Made by a program: the position numbers and the translations under genes. DNA of 6,266 nt from Dehalococcoidia bacterium (GTDB lineage Bacteria > Chloroflexota > Dehalococcoidia > UBA1151 > UBA1328), in contig JASLNQ010000002.1 of assembly GCA_030745955.1 (NCBI GenBank), positions 7,908-14,173 on the forward strand, read 5' to 3'. Shown here one piece after another: positions 1-6,266 of the stretch (position 1 is its first letter; every line of letters begins with the position of its first letter). Under the pieces are notes generated by a model that was given only the letters and a program-made list of their open reading frames with translations, made no database searches and had not been told where the DNA came from.

Positions 1-411
1 CGGCTGGCCAGGATTCAGAACGATTCAGAAATCGATGACATCGACGAGGAGATCCGAGACCGCTTCGGCCCGATGCCCACTTATGTGAAGCTGCTGATGA
101 AGACAGTGCGGATGCGCGTGATGGCCGAGCAGGCCGGGATCGAGTTCGTCAGCGCGAAAGAGACGCGGGCGACCCTGATGCTCAAGGAGCCTACCGGCGG
201 TGCGCGCTCCCCGCTCCAGAAGCAGATCGGCTCCGGCGTCGATGTCGGTCACATGCAGATCAGGGTCGAGATCGACCGCGACGACCCCGAGTGGATCGAC
301 GAGCTGATGGCGGTCATCGAGCAGGTGCACCTCTTCCAGGAGCGGATGCTCCAGATGATGGCCATGGGTGGCGCGGACGCGCTCACCGGAACATCGATCA
401 GCGCCGGCTAG
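1..411 (+). CDS. mfd: Transcription-repair coupling factor Mfd, C-terminal end (5' truncated)
   Basis: The reading frame is open from base 1 and ends at TAG (409-411), giving the last 136 residues of a protein whose start is left of the window. Mfd is an ATP-driven DNA translocase that removes RNA polymerase stalled at lesions and recruits UvrA to the transcribed strand. What is visible fits the C-terminal TRCF domain (D7): an opening RLARIQ segment, then an acidic helix and the hallmark EIRDRFGPMP (residues 18-27), followed by a basic helix with LLMKTVRMRVMAEQAGIE and a beta strand region. The helicase motifs lie upstream and are not seen. The end is a Met/Gln-rich helix (about residues 100-122) and a short polar tail. 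The first ATG inside the window (base 73) is internal to the conserved motif and is not a start. The family call rests on motif recognition and is fairly secure; the gap of 170 bases to the next gene suggests it ends its own transcript. Confidence 0.88.
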   Translation, partial: RLARIQNDSEIDDIDEEIRDRFGPMPTYVKLLMKTVRMRVMAEQAGIEFVSAKETRATLMLKEPTGGARSPLQKQIGSGVDVGHMQIRVEIDRDDPEWIDELMAVIEQVHLFQERMLQMMAMGGADALTGTSISAG

Positions 412-531
412 CGATCGCGCGTTTCATCGGTAGCGAGGTCGCTCTCTCCCGGGCCGGTTGCTCCTGTTCAAGAAGCACTTTGCCCACTCGGCGCGCCCCC
501 GGTCGGGTCAACTCCCCGGCACTGCCTGTTG

Positions 532-576
532 TACCCTGCGCTCCGAACAAACCCGGAAAATAAATTCACACTGGAG
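532..576 (+). promoter_or_regulatory. Candidate promoter and ribosome binding site of the MBL-fold hydrolase gene
   Basis: The gap between mfd and the MBL gene becomes distinctly AT-rich just before the start codon. Two -10-like hexamers of the TANNNT form are present: TACCCT at 532-537, which would give a leader of roughly 38 bases, and TAAATT at 561-566, which would place the transcript start around base 573. Neither has a convincing -35 box at the usual spacing. GGAG at 573-576, five bases before the ATG at 582, is a reasonable Shine-Dalgarno site. It supports that start and fits the upstream -10 better, because the downstream one would start the transcript at the ribosome site itself. I found no clear intrinsic terminator for mfd in this gap. 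This is inference from short motifs. Confidence 0.3.
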
Positions 577-581
577 CCAGC

Positions 582-1472
582 ATGGGCGCAAAACGACCCT
601 TAACCCCTGAAGTCACGATCATCGGATGTGGGACACCGACGCCGTTGCCAGAGCGGTTCGGCTCTTCATACGTCGTGCAGATCGGCGATGAGAAGTTGCT
701 CTTTGACTGTGGCCCGGCAACCACCTGGAAGCTGGCCCGAAACGGCATTGCTACCACGGAGATCGACAACGTCTTTTTCACCCACCACCACTTCGACCAC
801 GATGCCGACTTCCCGACTTTCATACTGACCCGCTGGGACCAGATGGTCCCGACCGACAGAGTGCTCAACGTGTACGGCCCGCGCCTCACAGAGGAGTTCA
901 CCAACGGGATTATCGACGAGGACACCGGTCTTTTCGCCCACGACTGGAAGGCCCGCGTCAGCCACCCCGCCTCGCAAATCACGTTTGCCGACCGCGGGGG
1001 CGTTCTACCCCGCAAAAAGCCCGAAGTCGACCCCCACAACATGGGACCGGGCCTGATCAAGTCGGGTGCGAACTGGGAGATAACTGCGGCCCCGGCAGAT
1101 CACGTGCAGCCGTACCTCGATTCACTCGCCTACCGTATCGACACCTCCGATGGATCGGTCGTCCTGACCGGTGACACCGCCCCCTGCGACACCGTGACCG
1201 ACCTGGCCCGCGGGGCGGACGTGCTGATGATGATGTGCTGGGAATCGCACGACCGGATGCACGGCAACGAACACGCCATGTCGTCGTCATCGATCCGCGG
1301 CGCCGCCGAAACCGCAGCCGAAGCGGGTGTGAAGCAACTGGTGATGGTCCACATCGGGGCACGCCTCACCACCGCCGAAATGAAAGGCCCGCGTGAGATC
1401 GAAGCGGCGAAGGCGTGGGACGGCAGGATCATCTGGGGCGACGAGATGATGAAGGTCCCCTGGCCGGTGTGA
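582..1472 (+). CDS. MBL-fold metallohydrolase, RNase Z/arylsulfatase-like branch, arm-less
   Basis: A 296-residue protein with no signal peptide or membrane segment, so probably cytoplasmic. The start at ATG 582 is backed by GGAG five bases upstream and by the first beta strand (VTIIGCGTP, residues 11-19) beginning right after it. The metallo-beta-lactamase zinc site is complete: H68, H70, D72, H73 in THHHFDHD, H174 in ADHVQP, D198 in TGDT and H257 in MVHIGAR. H231 in NEHAMS sits where RNase Z has its catalytic HST histidine, within a segment similar to the RNase Z C-terminus (AAETAAEAGVKQLVMVH). This places it in the ElaC/RNase Z-like group of hydrolases. In canonical RNase Z about 70 residues, including the tRNA-binding exosite arm, separate the ligands equivalent to H174 and D198; here only 24 do. 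Instead the stretch between H73 and H174 is about 30 residues longer than usual. I infer a small-molecule ester, sulfate-ester or phosphodiester hydrolase and not a tRNA 3' processing enzyme; the substrate is unknown. Confidence 0.9.
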   Translation: MGAKRPLTPEVTIIGCGTPTPLPERFGSSYVVQIGDEKLLFDCGPATTWKLARNGIATTEIDNVFFTHHHFDHDADFPTFILTRWDQMVPTDRVLNVYGPRLTEEFTNGIIDEDTGLFAHDWKARVSHPASQITFADRGGVLPRKKPEVDPHNMGPGLIKSGANWEITAAPADHVQPYLDSLAYRIDTSDGSVVLTGDTAPCDTVTDLARGADVLMMMCWESHDRMHGNEHAMSSSSIRGAAETAAEAGVKQLVMVHIGARLTTAEMKGPREIEAAKAWDGRIIWGDEMMKVPWPV

Positions 1473-1539
1473 CCCGGCGGCCTTATCCAGAAAGCTGATT
1501 GCATATCGACCCCCAGCCCATCCCGGCACACAAAAGTTT

Positions 1540-1560
1540 CTACCGGCGATTGTCCGGTGG
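1540..1560 (+). repeat. Inverted repeat (stem-loop) upstream of the CocE-like gene, distal
   Basis: ACCGG at 1542-1546 pairs with CCGGT at 1554-1558 around a seven-base loop. A T-G wobble (1541/1559) and a C-G pair (1540/1560) extend the stem to seven pairs. It sits 68 bases after the MBL stop codon and 45 bases before the next start. There is no following T-run, so it is not a classical intrinsic terminator. It could be a transcript-end structure, half of an operator, or chance in GC-rich DNA. Confidence 0.3.
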
Positions 1561-1562
1561 GC

Positions 1563-1580
1563 CAGGGCGCGGCAGCCCTG
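1563..1580 (+). repeat. Perfect 6-bp inverted repeat, possible operator of the CocE-like gene
   Basis: CAGGGC (1563-1568) and GCCCTG (1575-1580) are perfect inverted copies separated by six bases. The element ends nine bases before the -10 candidate at 1590, so it covers the place where a -35 box would lie. A dyad there is a typical position for a repressor or activator site, but a 6-bp dyad can also arise by chance, and no known operator is recognised. Confidence 0.35.
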
Positions 1581-1589
1581 ACCCGGCGT

Positions 1590-1595
1590 TACGAT
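1590..1595 (+). promoter_or_regulatory. Candidate -10 box (TACGAT) giving a near-leaderless transcript
   Basis: TACGAT fits the TANNNT -10 pattern used in many high-GC bacteria. By normal spacing it would start transcription near base 1602, only about three bases before the ATG at 1605. No Shine-Dalgarno-like sequence precedes that ATG, which agrees with leaderless or near-leaderless translation. No convincing -35 box is seen, the region being taken by an inverted repeat instead. The call is inference from motif and spacing. Confidence 0.4.
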
Positions 1596-1604
1596 GTTGC
1601 GGCC

Positions 1605-3353
1605 ATGACCACAACCGACAAGAAATATCCGAACCCGAACCCGCTCGACATCACCGTCGAAAACGACCTCGAACTCGTCACTCGCGATGGTGTGACGCTG
1701 CGGGCTGACGTATATCACCCGACGGGTGACGGAACGTACCCGGCGTTGGTATGCCGAACGCCGTACCAGAAGCTGACTCCCCGCTACATCGAGGTCGCAA
1801 CCGATCTCGCCCGGCGCGGCTACTGCGTCGTGATGCAGGACTTCCGGGGCCGCTATGCCTCTGACGGCGACTACGAGTGGATGTGGCGAGAGCGCACCGA
1901 GACCCACGACACCACCGACGGCCACGACACGATCGAGTGGGCGGCACGGCTCCCGTGGAGTGACGGCCGGGTTGGCACCTGGGGTCACTCGAACGCCTCG
2001 TGGGCGATCTGGATGATGCTCGACTCGCAGCCACCGAGCCTGGCATCGACGCTGGCGAGTGGCATTTCGCAAAACATCCTCGATATCAACTTTGGCGTGT
2101 TCGAAACGGGCCGCCGGCTTGAGTGGACCTACATGATGGCCGCCGATATGCGCCGCCGGGCCGAACTCACCGACGGCCCGACCACCCCGGACGAAGCATC
2201 CCGCCGCTGGAACGAAGTCGAGCGCGGCAAGTATGTCTGGTGGCTGCCGCTTGGCGATATTCCGGGCGAAGTGTTCTCGGAGCTGAACGGCCAGTTGCAG
2301 GAGTACCACCGAAACCAGAACGGGGAGTACCAGCACTTCGGCGATATCCACCCGAAGGTCAAGACGCCGATCTACCAGGTCACCGGGTGGTGGGACCGGC
2401 TCATTGGTACGGTCGACAACTTTTCGGGAATCACCGGCAATGGGCCGAAGGAACTACGTGACAGGCACCGGTTGATCATCGGGCCATGGGGCCACGACGC
2501 CACCCAGTTCACTGGCAAGATCGGTCCGGTCGACTACGGCCCGGATGCCGCGACCACCTACGCCGAGTTGATCGCACGCTGGTACGACTTCGACCTCAAG
2601 GATGCCGACAACGGGATGGCCGGGGAAGCCCCGGTGCAGCTGTGGGTGCTGGGTGAGGACAAATGGCGCGGCGAGAACGAGTGGCCGCTCGAACGGACCG
2701 AGTACACGAACTTCTATCTCCATTCGCAGGGGGGCGCGAACACCGTCGCCGGAGACGGGTCGCTATCGCCCAACGCCCCGTCAGGCACCGAAACCGAGGC
2801 TGACGAGTACGACTATGACCCCCGCGATCCCGTGATGAGCCTCATGCGGGCCGATTCCCAGGCAGCCCCGGTCGATCAGTCGCCGCACGACCACCGGGAT
2901 GACATCCTCGTTTACGAATTCCCTGTGTTCGACTCGGAGCTCGAGCTCACCGGCCCGGTTTCGCTGAAGCTGTGGGCCAAAACCGACGGCCCCGACACCG
3001 ACTGGACCGCAAAGCTCGCCGTGGTTTACGAAGATGGCCTGGCGGTGAACCTGACCTACGGGATAATGCGGGCTCAGTACCGGGACGGATACGAGGACCC
3101 CACGCTGCTGGAGCCCGGCGAGGTCTGCGAGTACACCATCAAGCTGAACCCGGTCGGCTGCCTGTTCAAACCCGGTCAGCGGCTGCGGCTGTATGTTTCG
3201 AGCTCGGATTTTCCGAACTTCGACCGGAACCACAACACCGGGAACGACTACTGGTCCGACCCCGAATTGCGAGTTGCGCACCAGGCCGTTTTCCACACGC
3301 CAGACCGGCCGTCGCACCTGGTGCTGCCGGTGATACCCCGTTCGAACGGCTAA
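1605..3353 (+). CDS. CocE/NonD family alpha/beta hydrolase with PepX C-terminal domain
   Basis: A 582-residue protein of the cocaine esterase/X-Pro dipeptidyl-peptidase S15 group, which cleaves esters or amides of varied small substrates. No signal peptide is seen, so it is probably cytoplasmic. The N-terminal hydrolase domain (about 15-300) shows the substrate strand DGVTLRADVYHP, the oxyanion-hole tyrosine Y54 in RTPYQK, QDFRGRYASDGD (78-89), WSDGRVGTWGHS with nucleophile S129, D264 in TGWWDRL and H297 in IIGPWGHDA. A cap domain lies between about 145 and 245. The PepX C-terminal jelly-roll (about 330-575) has DDILVYEFP, LTGPVSLKLWAKT and GQRLRLYVSSSDFPNFDRN. Spacing of the triad is close to that of bacterial cocaine esterase (S117, D259, H287). 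The elbow reads GHSNAS, not the usual GxSYxG. An in-frame GTG at 1557 would add 16 residues that match nothing in the family, so ATG 1605 is preferred. The family is secure; the substrate is not. Confidence 0.92.
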   Translation: MTTTDKKYPNPNPLDITVENDLELVTRDGVTLRADVYHPTGDGTYPALVCRTPYQKLTPRYIEVATDLARRGYCVVMQDFRGRYASDGDYEWMWRERTETHDTTDGHDTIEWAARLPWSDGRVGTWGHSNASWAIWMMLDSQPPSLASTLASGISQNILDINFGVFETGRRLEWTYMMAADMRRRAELTDGPTTPDEASRRWNEVERGKYVWWLPLGDIPGEVFSELNGQLQEYHRNQNGEYQHFGDIHPKVKTPIYQVTGWWDRLIGTVDNFSGITGNGPKELRDRHRLIIGPWGHDATQFTGKIGPVDYGPDAATTYAELIARWYDFDLKDADNGMAGEAPVQLWVLGEDKWRGENEWPLERTEYTNFYLHSQGGANTVAGDGSLSPNAPSGTETEADEYDYDPRDPVMSLMRADSQAAPVDQSPHDHRDDILVYEFPVFDSELELTGPVSLKLWAKTDGPDTDWTAKLAVVYEDGLAVNLTYGIMRAQYRDGYEDPTLLEPGEVCEYTIKLNPVGCLFKPGQRLRLYVSSSDFPNFDRNHNTGNDYWSDPELRVAHQAVFHTPDRPSHLVLPVIPRSNG

Positions 3354-3440
3354 GCGGGGCGGGACGACTGGGCTGGCTGTAAACGCTCCGAATCGACGGG
3401 ACCTGCTGAATAAAACCGAGTGGGCCAGTGGGCAGTACGG
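3354..3440. other. Short convergent intergenic region
   Basis: These 87 bases separate the stop codon of the CocE-like gene (TAA 3351-3353) from that of the kinase read from the other strand. A bidirectional terminator would be expected, but no strong GC-rich stem followed by a T-run lies inside the gap. The minus strand does carry TTTTATT (3415 down to 3409), preceded only by a very short potential stem. The sequence AGTGGGC occurs twice (3419-3425 and 3427-3433) as a short direct repeat. No gene is seen here. Confidence 0.5.
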
Positions 3441-6266
3441 CTAGTCGCCGTCGCTGGTGCTCCGCTCCAGCGGGAGCACGATCCGCAGCCTGGTGCCCTT
3501 CGACTTCGCAGGCACCACCGTGATATCGCCGCCGTGCTGCCTGACGATCGTCCTCGCAACGTAAAGGCCAAGACCGGTCCCCGGCACTGCCCTGATATGT
3601 TCGTTGTCGGCCCGGTAGAACGGGTCGAACACAACCTCGCTCTCGGCCGGATCAATTCCCGGACCCTCATCGGCGACCTCGATCTGAACATCCTTAACCA
3701 GTAGTTGCATGTCCACCGTGATATTCGACCCCTGCGGCGAGAACTTGCTGGCGTTGGATACCAGATTATTGAGGACCTGGATCATCCGTGAGCGGTCGAG
3801 GTCGAGGAGGAGTGTTGCGGGCTCGAGGCTGGCGACAAGCTTCTGCCCGCGGTGCTGGATCACCGGGGTTAGCGATTCACAGACCTCCGTGACAATCTCA
3901 ACGAGATCTGTCGGGCTCAACATCAGGTTGAACTCACCGCGTTCTATTCTCGACACGTGGATCAGGTCGTCCATCAGTTCGGACAGCTGGGCGGTGTTGC
4001 GCGACACCGCGTCGAGTTGCTGGAGCTGGCGCTCGGTGAGGGTCCCGTCCCTGTTATGGGAGAGGATGTCGGTAAAGGCAGAGATGCTGGTGAGGGGGGT
4101 GCGCAGTTCGTGGGTGACCATTCCGAGGAACTGCTCACGCATGCGCTGGATCTGCACGAGCTCCTGGTTCTGTGAAGCGAGGCCCTTTGTGCGCTCCCGC
4201 TCCACCGCAAGAATGGTCTGGTTCTCGGCAAGTTGCGCACGGGCAATCGCGCCGGACAGTTGTTCGGCCACCAGTGTCAGGAACCGATCGAGTGAGTTCG
4301 GGAATGAATCAATGGATATTGATCGGAACTGAAGGCTTCCTACAACTTCACCCCGGGCAATTAGCGGGACTGCGACTCCAGATTTGAAACCGGGTGTAAG
4401 CCAGGCGGTTTCTGCAGATTGTTGACCTTCGTCATTTGCGCTGATACGAACGATCCGGGTGGACCGAATCGCCTCTTCGGTCAGGGTCCCTGCGATCGGA
4501 GTCGCTTCGTCGGGCTGTACTCCGGCAATTGGTATTCCGGAAATATGGCGGTCGACGATCTCGCCTGCGGCTTCATCGACCATGTTCACGAAGACCGTAT
4601 CGAACTCAACCATCGTTGTCAGCGCACCGGCCACTTCATCGAAGATCTCGCCGATATCACTGCTTGCCCCAAGAATCTGGCCAATCCGGGCGAGCGTCGA
4701 CTGTTCCCGCAGTTCGGTCGAAAGACGCTCGTTCACCTGATGGTAGGCGATGGCACCGGATAACTGCGCGGCGGCCTGGAGGAGTATCTCGTCGGACACC
4801 TCGTCGAAGGCGGAGTCCTTTAGCGACGAGAGCAGGACAGCCCCGAATGTGATGCCATCGGAAACAAGCGGCACGCCGACTGCCGACCGGGTTCCCGGCG
4901 AACTTTGAACGCTCACGACCGGGATTCCCTCCCTGTGCTCGCCATCAGGCTCAACCGTAATCCGCACCGGGGTGTCGGAGGCAAGGACCAGGGCAGTGTG
5001 TGTGCCACCGAGTGGCAGCGTGCGCAGGGGCCGGAAACCACCGCTGTCATAGTCAAAGTCAAGGTCGCAGAGGACCGCCAGCGTGCCCGACTCGATATCC
5101 GCGGTGGTGATCCGCAGGTCGTCGAATTCGACTAGCCGTCTCAAGACCGGGACGGCTCGCGCGAACACGCTGTCGATATCGAGGGCAGAACCAACTATCT
5201 GACCGATCTCCGCGAGTGCGACGGTTCGGTGGAAATCGGACTCAAGCTCTCGATTTACCAGCAGGTAACCGATCGCACCCGATACGTGAGTGGCGATCCT
5301 GTCGAGTAGCAGTAACTCGTCCTTGCCAAGGGCGGTTTCATCGTTTGCATACAGCAAAAGGGCACCGACAGCCGCACCCTGCCACCACAGGAACGTCGTG
5401 CACGCAACGTTGGTGCTCTGCGCCACCCTGGTCGCATAAGGAGGAAAGGCGGCCGCGTGCTTTTCTAGTAGCTCGCGGCCCAGCAGGGTTGACGTCTGCT
5501 CGCTCAAATCTGCCAGCAGCCCCTGTGGAAACGTTGCAGATAGCCCGTTAATGCGAGCGTGGCCCTCGCTCTGGCTGAACTGGTAGATATCGGTGACGGT
5601 GCGGGTGTCCGGCTCGAAAACCGCGACTGATGCCCGCTCAACGCCAAATCTCTCTCGGAACAACCGGGTGAAGTTCTCAAACCCGTCTTCAACCGAGTCG
5701 GCAGCACTGATCGCCTCGGCCATCTCGGAAATCGCAAGCTGGTCGAGAAGATCGGATTCCAGTTGTTGATTCAGTCCGATATAACCGATCGAGCCTGCAA
5801 CCTGTGCGGCAACGTGGCCCAGCAGGTCCAACGAATCCTGTGTCAGCGATCTCTCGTCGCGCGACCAGATCGTCACTGAACCAATGGTCCGCCCCTGCCA
5901 TTCGAGTCCGACAGCCGCCATTGCCACAAAACCCTGCTCAAGCCGGGTGCCCATTGGCTCGTAGATCTTCGCCAGGTCCTGCATCTCGTCACGACCCAGC
6001 AGACCGGGTGTGGGATTGAGGAGCAGCTCGATGAGCGGGGTCGGGATTCGGTAACCCGTGATGACCGGGTTAAGTCTTGCGTTCTGTCGGTCGTAACCGG
6101 CTTCGTTGGTAACCGAATTCGGGTTTTCGCTATAGGTGCCGATTGAAGCACGATCAACATCGAAGAGGTCGACAAGGTCTCGCACAAACCTCTCGAGACC
6201 CGGCTCGACAGAGGTTTCGGACATCACCGACCGTGTCAGGTTGCCGACGGCCTGGTCGATAATCGC
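3441..6266 (-). CDS. Multi-GAF sensor histidine kinase (5' truncated)
   Basis: The frame is open from the right edge to a stop at 3443-3441, giving 941 residues of a longer protein. A GTG (6227) and ATG (6224) occur early, but the 13 codons before them continue the helix that precedes a GAF domain, so the true start is outside the window. Counting from the GTG, four GAF domains are seen: about 1-148, 165-322, 338-494 and 510-666, joined by similar helical linkers (for example YLLVNRELES). A coiled signalling helix (about 668-700) leads to HisKA with phospho-acceptor H706 in THELRTPL. The HATPase_c domain has the N box (N821, N825 in LNNLVSNASKF), G1 (DEGPGID, 853-859), F box (VFDPFYR, 866-872) and G2 (GTGLGL, 883-888). 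All catalytic boxes look intact, so it should autophosphorylate. There is no membrane segment in the visible part and no receiver domain, which suggests a soluble sensor of a cytoplasmic signal passing phosphate to an unlinked regulator. Ligands are unknown; no bilin-binding Cys-His pair or obvious haem site stands out. Confidence 0.93.
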   Translation of the reverse strand, partial: AIIDQAVGNLTRSVMSETSVEPGLERFVRDLVDLFDVDRASIGTYSENPNSVTNEAGYDRQNARLNPVITGYRIPTPLIELLLNPTPGLLGRDEMQDLAKIYEPMGTRLEQGFVAMAAVGLEWQGRTIGSVTIWSRDERSLTQDSLDLLGHVAAQVAGSIGYIGLNQQLESDLLDQLAISEMAEAISAADSVEDGFENFTRLFRERFGVERASVAVFEPDTRTVTDIYQFSQSEGHARINGLSATFPQGLLADLSEQTSTLLGRELLEKHAAAFPPYATRVAQSTNVACTTFLWWQGAAVGALLLYANDETALGKDELLLLDRIATHVSGAIGYLLVNRELESDFHRTVALAEIGQIVGSALDIDSVFARAVPVLRRLVEFDDLRITTADIESGTLAVLCDLDFDYDSGGFRPLRTLPLGGTHTALVLASDTPVRITVEPDGEHREGIPVVSVQSSPGTRSAVGVPLVSDGITFGAVLLSSLKDSAFDEVSDEILLQAAAQLSGAIAYHQVNERLSTELREQSTLARIGQILGASSDIGEIFDEVAGALTTMVEFDTVFVNMVDEAAGEIVDRHISGIPIAGVQPDEATPIAGTLTEEAIRSTRIVRISANDEGQQSAETAWLTPGFKSGVAVPLIARGEVVGSLQFRSISIDSFPNSLDRFLTLVAEQLSGAIARAQLAENQTILAVERERTKGLASQNQELVQIQRMREQFLGMVTHELRTPLTSISAFTDILSHNRDGTLTERQLQQLDAVSRNTAQLSELMDDLIHVSRIERGEFNLMLSPTDLVEIVTEVCESLTPVIQHRGQKLVASLEPATLLLDLDRSRMIQVLNNLVSNASKFSPQGSNITVDMQLLVKDVQIEVADEGPGIDPAESEVVFDPFYRADNEHIRAVPGTGLGLYVARTIVRQHGGDITVVPAKSKGTRLRIVLPLERSTSDGD
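3457..3479 (-). repeat. Strong stem-loop inside the 3' end of the kinase gene
   Basis: GTGCTCCGCT (3457-3466) pairs with AGCGG plus AGCAC (3469-3473 and 3475-3479), with one bulged G at 3474. This makes ten pairs around a two-base loop, or nine around a relaxed four-base loop. It overlaps the codons for residues 917-924 of the kinase and ends 14 bases before its stop codon. It may protect or end one of the two converging transcripts, but no T-run follows directly on either strand. Confidence 0.4.

Noticed and set aside
411..418. Palindrome GCGATCGC at the end of mfd
   Set aside because: An eight-base palindrome without loop or T-run is not a terminator. It may be a common genome motif, but one copy proves nothing.
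566..1060. Minus-strand open frame of 164 codons opposite the MBL gene
   Set aside because: It overlaps the conserved zinc-binding region of a well-supported gene and shows no family motif.
1470..1588. Ten-base direct repeat TGACCCGGCG at 1470-1479 and 1579-1588 flanking the MBL-CocE gap
   Set aside because: It resembles a target-site duplication in form, but nothing between the copies looks mobile, one copy includes the MBL stop codon, and a 10-base GC-rich match is not rare.
1557..1604. In-frame GTG at 1557 as the start of the CocE-like gene
   Set aside because: The 16 extra residues are not typical of the family, the codons overlap an inverted repeat and the -10 candidate, and ATG 1605 places the first domain strand at the normal distance.
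1287..2351. Long minus-strand open frame (354 codons) across the MBL/CocE boundary
   Set aside because: It lies antisense to two clearly homologous genes and its translation shows no recognisable domain. Such frames are common opposite GC-rich coding sequence because stop codons are rare there.
2781..3317. Minus-strand open frame of 178 codons opposite the CocE C-terminal domain
   Set aside because: It is fully antisense to a conserved domain, has no recognisable motif and no convincing start signal; a codon-bias shadow.
3709..4332. Plus-strand open frame of 207 codons opposite the kinase core
   Set aside because: It is antisense to the HisKA and HATPase_c domains, rich in Ser, Arg and Trp without domain features; a shadow frame.
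6222..6227. GTG/ATG at 6227 and 6224 as the start of the kinase gene
   Set aside because: The frame stays open to the window edge and the 13 upstream codons align with the helix preceding the second GAF domain, so the gene is truncated here.
3441..6266. Phytochrome or cyanobacteriochrome reading of the GAF domains
   Set aside because: Isolated cysteines occur (for example in VACTTF and VLCDLD), but none sits in the Cys-His context expected for bilin attachment and no PHY domain is seen.

Overview
The window is GC-rich (about 60% by eye), gene-dense bacterial chromosome with four protein-coding genes, two of them cut by the window edges. I see no rRNA, tRNA, CRISPR array, insertion sequence or phage gene. 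The organism cannot be fixed from the sequence. The GC content, the TANNNT-type -10 candidates, the multi-GAF histidine kinase and the MBL-fold plus CocE hydrolases would suit an environmental Chloroflexota (Dehalococcoidia/SAR202-like) or actinobacterial genome. That placement is inference from general gene content, not from a marker gene.

Layout. Bases 1-411 (+) are the last 136 codons of mfd, the transcription-repair coupling factor. A 170-base gap with weak promoter signals follows. Bases 582-1472 (+) encode a complete MBL-fold metallohydrolase of the RNase Z/arylsulfatase-like branch. It keeps the zinc ligands but has no room for the tRNA-binding arm of true RNase Z. A 132-base gap carries two tandem stem-loops and a good -10 hexamer almost touching the next start codon. 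Bases 1605-3353 (+) encode a complete CocE/NonD-type alpha/beta hydrolase with Ser-Asp-His triad and PepX C-terminal jelly-roll domain. After 87 bases, a large gene converges on it from the other strand. Bases 3441-6266 (-) encode a histidine kinase with at least four tandem GAF domains, a HisKA domain and a HATPase_c domain; its N-terminus lies beyond the right edge.

The three + strand genes are collinear, but gaps of 170 and 132 bases, each with its own candidate promoter, argue against a tight operon. mfd is a housekeeping DNA-repair gene and its proximity to the hydrolases is probably incidental. The two hydrolases could serve catabolism or detoxification of small esters, amides or sulfate/phosphate esters, but nothing here identifies the substrate. 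The kinase has no response regulator beside it in the window, so its output is unknown. Overall the region reads as ordinary chromosome. The points worth a second look are the A-A-B-B arrangement of the GAF domains, the arm-less MBL protein, the altered nucleophile elbow of the CocE-like enzyme, and the structured, near-leaderless promoter region in front of it.
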